From NCBI GenBank assembly GCA_946480465.1, contig CAMLJY010000028.1:1-64000 (forward strand): a DNA stretch of 64,000 nt, written 5' to 3'. The notes beneath the pieces were generated by a model that had not been told where the DNA came from, did not search any database, and saw nothing but the letters and a program-made list of their open reading frames with translations. A program made the position numbers and the translations under genes. Below are positions 58,404-64,000 of this stretch, piece after piece. Source of the DNA: an uncultured Burkholderiales bacterium (GTDB lineage Bacteria > Pseudomonadota > Gammaproteobacteria > Burkholderiales > Burkholderiaceae). Position 1 is the stretch's first letter, and every line of letters begins with the position of its first letter.

Positions 58404-58778
58404 ATGTCCGCGCTGCCCATGCCAAGCCCGACGCGCGCGCCGCGGCATTTCACGCACACGCCGGAGGTGTCGCTGGTGCGCAGCACGCTGCTGCTGCCCC
58501 AGCAGCGCTTGCGGCGCATCGCCGCGCGGCGCAGCTTCGTCGAGATGAAGCGCCTCTTCATCGAGGCGGTGGCCCACGTCGAAGGCCGGCGCGGCGACTG
58601 GCTGCGCCGCCAGGTGCGCCAGACCGAGGCGCCGGTGGACCTGTGGCTGCTGCGCGGCGCGGTCTATGCGGCGCTGGACGGCGATGCCATCAGCCGCCGC
58701 CAGGTGCACTGGAACCTGCACCAGGCCCTCGACGCCGTGTTCCCGGACTCGAGCTTCATGCCGATGGCGTCGCGCTGA
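58404..58778 (+). CDS. Unknown protein, paralogue B of a tandem pair
   Basis: 124 residues, not recognised. A short, Pro-rich N terminus precedes two basic helices (RRSFVEMKRLFIEAVAHVEGRRGDWL). The LW-LR-x3-Y-x2-L motif and FP ending are shared with the preceding protein. No transmembrane or catalytic motif. Close spacing suggests an operon with its paralogue. Confidence 0.6.
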   Translation: MSALPMPSPTRAPRHFTHTPEVSLVRSTLLLPQQRLRRIAARRSFVEMKRLFIEAVAHVEGRRGDWLRRQVRQTEAPVDLWLLRGAVYAALDGDAISRRQVHWNLHQALDAVFPDSSFMPMASR

Positions 58779-58821
58779 CCCCCGGTGCCGAGCCGGCGCG
58801 CCAGGCGCCGCGCGGGCGACG

Positions 58822-59331
58822 TCAAGACAGTGCCAGGAAGTCCTGCTTGCCCAGGTCCACCCCGTTGTGGCGCAGCAGCGCATACGCGGTCGTCACGTGG
58901 AAGAAGAAGTTCGGCAGCGCCCAGTGCTTCAGGTAGAACTCGCCGTCGAACTTCAGCGGCTCACCGCTGCGGCGCGGGATGACGATCTCGCGGCCCTCGC
59001 TGCCGACGATGGCTTCGGCCGGCACGCTGGCGATGTAGTCCAGCGTCTTGCGCACGCGTTCGCGGCATTCGTCCAGCGTCTGCTCGTTGTCTTCGAACTT
59101 CGGGATCTCCGCGCCTGCCAGCCGGGCGATGCAGCCCTTGGCGGTGTCGCTGGCGATGCGGATCTGCGAAACGAAGGGCAACATGTCCGGTGCCAGCCGA
59201 GCCTGAAGGTAATTGGCGGTATCGAACTTACGCGCCTCGGCATGGGCCTGCGCCTTGTCCAGCCAGCCCAGCAGGCCCTTCAGCTGCCTCGTGAACACCG
59301 GTGCGCTGGCCGAATACATCGTGATTGCCAT
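58822..59331 (-). CDS. DUF1993-like protein (DinB-superfamily-type fold)
   Basis: 169 residues from ATG 59331. It fits the DUF1993 family, seen in many proteobacteria: YSASAPVFTRQLKGLLGWLDKAQAHAEARKFD, RLAPDMLPFVSQI, then FYLKHWALPNFFFHVTTAYALLRHNGVDLGKQDFL at the end. The predicted fold is a helix bundle related to DinB-type hydrolases. Function unknown. It is monocistronic and divergent from the dehydrogenase gene. Confidence 0.85.
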   Translation of the reverse strand: MAITMYSASAPVFTRQLKGLLGWLDKAQAHAEARKFDTANYLQARLAPDMLPFVSQIRIASDTAKGCIARLAGAEIPKFEDNEQTLDECRERVRKTLDYIASVPAEAIVGSEGREIVIPRRSGEPLKFDGEFYLKHWALPNFFFHVTTAYALLRHNGVDLGKQDFLALS

Positions 59332-59525
59332 CTCGTCTCCTGGGGATTGCAGTTGTGACGGCGGGATGCTAGCGACGCCCGGACGGCCTTGCCGAACGCG
59401 GCACAATCGCCCGCCATTCCTTCGTCATTGGCCCGCGCCGGATGACCCCTCCCCCGCTCACCCCGTTCGCCGATCCGAGCCCCGCGCTCGGACCACCCCC
59501 GGCGCTGCGCGCCCCGGGCCTGCCC

Positions 59526-60533
59526 ATGAACATCATCATCCTCGACGACTACCAGGATGCGGTGCGCAAGCTGCGCTGCGCGTCCCGGCTGGAAAGCCTC
59601 AACGCCAAGGTCTTCACCAACACCGTCAAGGGCATCGGCCAGCTCTCGGTCCGCTTGCGCGATGCCGACATCCTGGTGCTGATCCGCGAACGCACCCACT
59701 TCCCGCGTGCGCTGCTCGAGAAGCTGCCGAAGCTGAAGCTGATCGCGCAGACCGGGCGTGTCGGTCCGCACATCGACGTCGCGACCTGCACGCGCATGGG
59801 CATCGCGGTGGCCGAGGGCGTGGGCTCGCCGGTGGCGCCGGCCGAGTTGACCTGGGCGCTGATCATGGCCGCGATGCGCCGCCTGCCCCACTACATCGGT
59901 ACCCTGAAGCACGGTGCGTGGCAGCAGTCGGGTCTGAAGTCGGCCTCCATGCCGCCGAACTTCGGCGTCGGCATGGTGCTGCGCGGCCGCACGCTGGGCA
60001 TCTGGGGCTACGGCAAGATCGGCCAGCTGGTGGCCGGCTACGGCCGTGCCTTCGGCATGCGCGTGATCGTGTGGGGCAGCGAAAGCTCGCGCGTGAAGGC
60101 GCAGGCCGACGGCCACCAGCCGGCGCTGAGCCGCGAGGCCTTTTTCGAGGAGGCCGACGTGCTGAGCGTGCACCTGCGCCTGACGGATGAAACACGCGGC
60201 ATCGTGACGCTGGACGACCTGTCGCGCATGAAGCCCACGGCCATCTTCGTCAACACCTCGCGGGCCGAGCTGGTGCAGGAGAACGCCCTGGTCACCGGCC
60301 TCAACCGCGGCCGCCCGGGCATGGCGGCGGTGGACGTCTTCGAGACCGAACCCATCCTGCAGGGCCACCCGCTGCTGCGCCTGGAGAACGCGGTGTGCAC
60401 ACCGCACATCGGCTACGTCGAGCAGGACAGCTACGAGCTGTACTTCGGCGCCGCGTTCGACAACGTCATCAACTTCATCCGCAACGAGCCCACCAACCTC
60501 GTCAATCCGGAAGCGCTCAAGGTGATGCGGTGA
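59526..60533 (+). CDS. D-2-hydroxyacid dehydrogenase family protein
   Basis: NAD(P)-dependent oxidoreductase, 335 residues from ATG 59526 (MNIIILDDYQDAV); an ATG at 59442 would add a Pro-rich unstructured 28 residues. The NAD motif GIWGYGKIG and catalytic Arg (VNTSRAEL), Glu (DVFETEP) and His (CTPHIGYV) are intact. The family covers phosphoglycerate, formate, glyoxylate and lactate dehydrogenases; the substrate is not clear. Followed 43 bp later by an MFS transporter that could move its substrate. Confidence 0.9.
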   Translation: MNIIILDDYQDAVRKLRCASRLESLNAKVFTNTVKGIGQLSVRLRDADILVLIRERTHFPRALLEKLPKLKLIAQTGRVGPHIDVATCTRMGIAVAEGVGSPVAPAELTWALIMAAMRRLPHYIGTLKHGAWQQSGLKSASMPPNFGVGMVLRGRTLGIWGYGKIGQLVAGYGRAFGMRVIVWGSESSRVKAQADGHQPALSREAFFEEADVLSVHLRLTDETRGIVTLDDLSRMKPTAIFVNTSRAELVQENALVTGLNRGRPGMAAVDVFETEPILQGHPLLRLENAVCTPHIGYVEQDSYELYFGAAFDNVINFIRNEPTNLVNPEALKVMR

Positions 60534-60576
60534 GCCCCGCGCCTCGCGCGCAGGTGCAACGGGCAGAGGGACCGCG

Positions 60577-61746
60577 GTGAGCCCCGCCAGCGCGCGCTGG
60601 GCATTCCTGTTCGGGAACTTCGCCATCGGCTGCGGCGTGATGGTCACCGCCGGCGCGATGAACGACCTGGTGGCCTCGCTGCGCATCAGCGTCGCGGCGG
60701 GCGGGCAGCTGATCGCCGTCGCGGCGGTGGTGATGGCCATCGGCGCGCCGCTGCTGGCCGCGGTGGTCGCCGGCATCGACCGCCGCCGGCTGCTGACCGC
60801 CGCGCTGCTGTGGTTCGCTGCCGGCCATGCGCTCTCCGCGCTGATGCCGACTTATGCGGCGCTGCTGCCGGTGCGCGCGCTGTCGGTGCTGGGCGCGGCG
60901 GTCTTCACGCCGCAGGCGGCCGCGGCCATCGGCGTGATGGTGCCGGCCGCCGAACGCGGCCGCGCCATCACCTTCGTCTTCCTCGGCTGGTCGATCTCGT
61001 CGGTGCTCGGCATGCCGGTGCATGCCTACATCGGCGAGGCCTTCGGCTGGCGCTGGGCCTTCGGCCTGGTGGCGCTGCTGGCCTTTGCCGGCGCGCTGTG
61101 GGTGTGGCGGGCGGTGCCCAGCGGCGTGCGCCCGCCCGCGCTGTCGCGTGCCGCCTGGCGCGAGGTGTTCACGCACCCGGCGCTGATGGCGGTGGTCGCC
61201 GTCACGGCGCTGAGCGCGGCGGGGCAGTTCACGCTGTTCTCGTACGTCGCGCCCTACTACCGCCGGGTCCTGGGCGCCGAACCGGTGCACATCAGCCTGC
61301 TGTTCTTCTGGTTCGGCGCGGTGGGGGTCCTGGGCAACGTGCTGGTCTCGCGGCACATCGACCGCCTGGGCGCCGACCGCATGGTGGCCGGCCTGCTGTG
61401 CTGCCTGGCAGCCGGCCTGCTCGCCTGGCCGCTGGGGGTCAGCCTGCCGGCGATGGCCGTCGTCATCACGCCCTGGGCCTTCGGCTGCTTCTCGTCGAAC
61501 TCGGCCCAGCAGGCGCGCCTGAGCCTGGCCGCACCGGCGCTGGCGCCCGCGCTGGTGGCCCTGAACAGCTCGGCCATGTACGTCGGCCAGGCCCTGGGGG
61601 CGTCCAGCGGCGGCGCCATCGTGGCGCGGCAGGGCTTCGGACCACTGCACTGGGTGGGCCTGGCCTGGATGGCGGCGGCGATCGCGCTGAGCCTGTGGGC
61701 CGGTCGGCGCCTGGCCGCGCAGCCGCTGGCACCGGCGCACGGCTGA
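60577..61746 (+). CDS. MFS transporter (drug/arabinose-efflux-like)
   Basis: Inner-membrane permease of 389 residues, starting at GTG 60577. About twelve hydrophobic segments are visible with an internal pseudo-repeat. The loop-2-like motif (GAPLLAAVVAGIDRRRLL) and GWSISSVLGMPVHAYIGEAFGWRWAF resemble DHA1 efflux proteins. The substrate is unknown. It is on the same strand as the dehydrogenase. Confidence 0.88.
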   Translation: MSPASARWAFLFGNFAIGCGVMVTAGAMNDLVASLRISVAAGGQLIAVAAVVMAIGAPLLAAVVAGIDRRRLLTAALLWFAAGHALSALMPTYAALLPVRALSVLGAAVFTPQAAAAIGVMVPAAERGRAITFVFLGWSISSVLGMPVHAYIGEAFGWRWAFGLVALLAFAGALWVWRAVPSGVRPPALSRAAWREVFTHPALMAVVAVTALSAAGQFTLFSYVAPYYRRVLGAEPVHISLLFFWFGAVGVLGNVLVSRHIDRLGADRMVAGLLCCLAAGLLAWPLGVSLPAMAVVITPWAFGCFSSNSAQQARLSLAAPALAPALVALNSSAMYVGQALGASSGGAIVARQGFGPLHWVGLAWMAAAIALSLWAGRRLAAQPLAPAHG

Positions 61747-61757
61747 AGCGCCCGCGC

Positions 61758-61797
61758 CGCTGGCCACCTGCACCGCTGGCCACCTGCACCGCTGGCC
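61758..61797. repeat. 16-bp tandem repeat after the MFS gene
   Basis: Unit cgctggccacctgcac occurs twice exactly (61758-61773, 61774-61789) and partially a third time. It is 12 bp beyond the MFS stop. Confidence 0.8.
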
Positions 61798-61817
61798 GCC
61801 GGCGCTGCTGCGCCGGC
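61798..61817. terminator. Perfect 8-bp hairpin after the MFS gene
   Basis: gccggcgc-tgct-gcgccggc, directly following the tandem repeat. It has no T-tract, so it is a candidate mRNA-end structure rather than a proven terminator. Confidence 0.4.
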
Positions 61818-61869
61818 TGCGCTGCCGGCTGGCCGGCGCCGCGGCAGGCATGCCGGGCCGGGGTGGCTG

Positions 61870-61890
61870 ACGCGTCTTACAGACGCTAGC
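61870..61890. repeat. 20-bp gene-end element, copy 2
   Basis: ACGCGTCTTACAGACGCTAG (61871-61890), 124 bp after the MFS stop. GCGTC-ttaca-GACGC makes a perfect stem here. Same 20-base pattern as copies 1 and 3. Confidence 0.75.
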
Positions 61891-62047
61891 CCCATCAGCC
61901 CGCCACCGGGGAAATCCCGTATCGGCCCCTGCAATGGCTGGTCATTTCTCGCAATTCCAGTATCAGGGCGTGCCCACGCCTGCTCCTATCGTTCAGCCCC
62001 ATCGACGGCCACCCTCCAGGCCCGCCGAACGAACAAGGAGATCGACG

Positions 62048-63355
62048 ATGAAGTTGAAGGCGCTGCTGGCGTCAGGCCTGTTCACGCTGGCCGCAGGCAC
62101 GGTCGCGGCCGCCACCGAACTGGTGGTGGCCACGGTGAACAACGGCCACATGATCGAGATGCAGAAGCTCTCGAAGCATTTCGAGGCCGCGAACCCGGAC
62201 ATCACGTTGAAGTGGGTGACGCTGGAAGAAGGCGTGCTGCGCCAGCGCGTAACCGCCGACATCGCCACCAAGGGCGGCCAGTTCGACGTGATGACCATCG
62301 GGATGTACGAGACGCCGATCTGGGGCAAGAAGGGCTGGCTGAAGGAACTGAAGCCCGACGCGAGCTACGAGGTCGACGACATCCTGCCGGCCATCCGCAG
62401 CGGCCTGTCGGTGGACGGCAAGCTCTTTGCCGCGCCCTTCTACGGCGAAAGCTCGATGCTGATGTACCGCGCCGACCTGGCGCAGAAGGCCGGCGTCACG
62501 TTCGGCGAGCGCCCGAGCTGGCCGCAGGTGAAGGAAGCCGCAGCCAAGATGCACGACCCCGCCGGCGGCGTCTACGGCATCTGCCTGCGCGGCAAGCCGG
62601 GCTGGGGCGACAACATGGCCCTGATCACGACCATGGTCAACGCCTTCGGTGGCCAGTGGTTCGACATGAACTGGAAGCCGCAGATCGAGACCCGCGCCTG
62701 GAAGGAGGCGGTGGGCTTCTACGTCGACCTGTTGAAGAAGTACGGCCCGCCCGGCTCGCCCTCGAACAGCTTCAACGAGATCCTGGCTCTCTACAACGAA
62801 GGCAAGTGCGCGATGTGGGTGGATGCGACGATCGCGGCATCCTTCATCACCGACCCCAAGCAGTCGAAGGTGGCCGACAAGGTGGCCTTCGCGCAGGCGC
62901 CGGGCGCCGTGACGAGCAAGGGCGCGAACTGGCTGTGGGCCTGGGCGCTGGCCATCCCCGCCGGCTCGCAGAAGGCCGAGGCGGCGCAGAAGTTCATCCA
63001 GTGGTCCACCTCGCGCGACTACATCAAGCTGGTGGCGGCCGAACGCGGCTGGGCCGCCGTGCCCACCGGCACGCGCAAGTCGACCTACCTGTCGCGTGAC
63101 TTCCGCCAGGCCGCCAAGTTCGCGGAAGCCGAGCAGAAGGCCATCTTCTCGGCCAACCCCACCGACTCCACGCTGCCGAAGAGCCCCTACGTCGGCGTGC
63201 AGTTCGCGGCGATCCCCGAGTTCCAGTCCATCGGCATCGCCGTCGGCCAGCAGCTCAGCGCCGCGCTGGCCGGCAAGACCTCGGTCGACGAGGCGCTGAA
63301 GGCCTCGCAGGCCGCGGCCGATCGCGAGATGAAGAAGGCGGGCTACTACAAGTGA
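62048..63355 (+). CDS. Sugar/polyol ABC transporter substrate-binding protein
   Basis: Periplasmic binding protein of ABC family CUT1 (SBP_bac_1 type), 435 residues. Strong AAGGAG site before the ATG; a signal peptide ends near AAA-TEL. Sequence pattern (ELVVATVNNGHMIEMQKLSKHFEAANPDI, YGESSMLMYRADL, GKCAMWVDATIAAS) resembles mannitol/sorbitol-type binding proteins. Its permease and ATPase genes are not in this window; a porin gene follows instead. Confidence 0.9.
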   Translation: MKLKALLASGLFTLAAGTVAAATELVVATVNNGHMIEMQKLSKHFEAANPDITLKWVTLEEGVLRQRVTADIATKGGQFDVMTIGMYETPIWGKKGWLKELKPDASYEVDDILPAIRSGLSVDGKLFAAPFYGESSMLMYRADLAQKAGVTFGERPSWPQVKEAAAKMHDPAGGVYGICLRGKPGWGDNMALITTMVNAFGGQWFDMNWKPQIETRAWKEAVGFYVDLLKKYGPPGSPSNSFNEILALYNEGKCAMWVDATIAASFITDPKQSKVADKVAFAQAPGAVTSKGANWLWAWALAIPAGSQKAEAAQKFIQWSTSRDYIKLVAAERGWAAVPTGTRKSTYLSRDFRQAAKFAEAEQKAIFSANPTDSTLPKSPYVGVQFAAIPEFQSIGIAVGQQLSAALAGKTSVDEALKASQAAADREMKKAGYYK

Positions 63356-63369
63356 CGCCCGCGGCGGCT

Positions 63370-63390
63370 GACGCGTCTTTGATGCGCTAG
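63370..63390. repeat. 20-bp gene-end element, copy 3
   Basis: ACGCGTCTTTGATGCGCTAG (63371-63390), 15 bp after the stop of the ABC binding protein. Same 20-base pattern; the stem pairs GCGT with GCGC through one wobble. Confidence 0.75.
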
Positions 63391-63550
63391 GACCGCCCCT
63401 CACCGGCCGGCTGCCGCCCCCGCGGTTGGCCTCCCCCTGAACAACCCGTCCCGGCCGCTGCCGCGGCGACCGCCCAAGCCCGAAAGGCCCCCGGTGGCGC
63501 CGCTGCATGGCCGAACCGATTCCCGACCCACTCCCCAAGGAGACACACCC

Positions 63551-64000
63551 ATGTTCCCGACCCGCCTCGCCCTGGCCTGCGCCCTCGCCGCCACCTGCGC
63601 CGCCGCGCATGCCCAATCGAACGCCACGCTGTACGGCCGCGTCGACCTCGGCTACCGCCACGATTCAGGCGGCGTGAAGAACCAGATCGCCAACAACTCG
63701 ATGAACGCCTTCGGCCTGCGCGGCACCGAGGACCTGGGCGGCGGCCTGGCGGCCTTCTTCCAGGTGGAGCACCGCTTCGATGCCGACACCGGCACCGCCC
63801 GCACCCCGTTCTGGGACGAAATCTCCATCGTCGGCCTGCGCGGCGGCTTCGGCGAACTGCGCCTGGGCCGCCAGGGCGGCCCCTTCGGCGCGGCGCCTGA
63901 CCTGGACGCCTTCGGCGGCGACACCGTGGGCGGCGCCGGCGAACGCAAGGCCGGTGCCGACGACAAGTACAACAACAGCGTCGTCTACTGGACGCCCACG
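63551..64000 (+). CDS. Gram-negative porin (3' end outside window)
   Basis: Outer-membrane trimeric porin of the Burkholderiales OmpC-like type; the first 150 codons are in the window and the frame is open to the edge. AAGGAG precedes ATG 63551. A signal peptide (LALACALAATCAAAHAQ) is followed by the classic first strand SNATLYGRVDLGY, then NSMNAFGLRGTEDLGGGLAAFFQVEHRF and ELRLGRQGGPFG. It may serve uptake together with the upstream sugar-binding protein, but that is inference. Confidence 0.92.
   Translation, partial: MFPTRLALACALAATCAAAHAQSNATLYGRVDLGYRHDSGGVKNQIANNSMNAFGLRGTEDLGGGLAAFFQVEHRFDADTGTARTPFWDEISIVGLRGGFGELRLGRQGGPFGAAPDLDAFGGDTVGGAGERKAGADDKYNNSVVYWTPT

Larger units (their letters stand above)
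61747..62047 (+). promoter_or_regulatory. 301-bp intergenic region upstream of the ABC binding-protein gene
   Basis: Holds a 16-bp tandem repeat (61758-61797), a perfect hairpin (61798-61817), one copy of the 20-bp gene-end element (61871-61890), and an AAGGAG ribosome-binding site before ATG 62048. The stretch 61930-61960 (ggtcatttctcgcaattccagtatc) is AT-richer than its surroundings and is the likeliest promoter position; no clear -35/-10 pair was fixed. I see no gene here. Confidence 0.5.

Noticed and set aside
59368..59388. Possible fourth copy of the 20-bp element on the minus strand
   Set aside because: CTAGCG is present, but the rest (ACGCCCGGACGG) keeps only part of the pattern; too weak to count.

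Overview
The window is GC-rich DNA from the chromosome of a Gram-negative betaproteobacterium, most likely Burkholderiales of the Rubrivivax/Leptothrix/Ideonella type. This rests on recognised gene content and codon bias, not on a database search. Supporting content: lexA with two SOS boxes, a Bug/TctC-type binding protein, a Burkholderiales-type porin, the succinylase dap genes beside pilU and prmB, zipA with smc, and trkAH next to a liv-type ABC operon. Coding density is high. I see no rRNA, tRNA, CRISPR array, transposase, integrase or phage gene.

1-11 kb (minus strand): a large surface-type lipoprotein with duplicated kelch-like units, running off the left edge; trkA-trkH for K+ uptake; and a five-gene branched-chain amino acid (or amide) ABC transporter, livK-H-M-G-F. 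11-19 kb: an acyl-CoA ligase; the housekeeping run msrB, yciB, bolA-like, parvulin; the divergent ybbA/tesA pair; a FecR/DUF6600-like Trp-rich envelope protein; and peptide deformylase. 19-29 kb: ligA, zipA and smc, with a thioredoxin-reductase-like flavoprotein, a hemerythrin and an oppositely oriented hydrolase lying between zipA and ligA; then queF.

29.3-34.9 kb (minus strand) is the most accessory-looking part. It is an operon-like block of four genes with visibly lower GC than its neighbours. It encodes a secreted trypsin-fold protein that appears to lack the catalytic triad, an intact HscC-type Hsp70, a J-like protein lacking HPD with one membrane helix, and a membrane protein with a possible dead metallopeptidase-like domain. 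This is the best candidate here for an undescribed system.

35-45.8 kb: a phospholipase-D/cardiolipin-synthase-like lipoprotein, an exported peroxiredoxin, a small SET-domain protein, then a tight plus-strand run dapC, dapD, pilU, dapE, prmB, an ABC-F ATPase and a zinc-ribbon protein. The three dap genes are the three succinylase-branch steps to LL-diaminopimelate. 45.8-53 kb: NIPSNAP with a WYL regulator; N-formylglutamate amidohydrolase with two binding proteins of different transporter families and a divergent LysR regulator; and ohrR-ohr with a clear OhrR-type operator. 53-64 kb: ansA divergent from SOS-boxed lexA, an HHH protein, an exported penicillin-acylase family protein, a tandem pair of related unknown proteins, a DUF1993-like protein, a D-2-hydroxyacid dehydrogenase, an MFS transporter, a sugar/polyol ABC binding protein, and a porin cut by the right edge.

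Non-coding signals include two tandem SOS boxes, OhrR-type operators, several hairpin terminators, GC-rich dyad repeats, and a 20-bp element (ACGCGTCT-N3-A-N2-CGCTAG) found at three gene ends.
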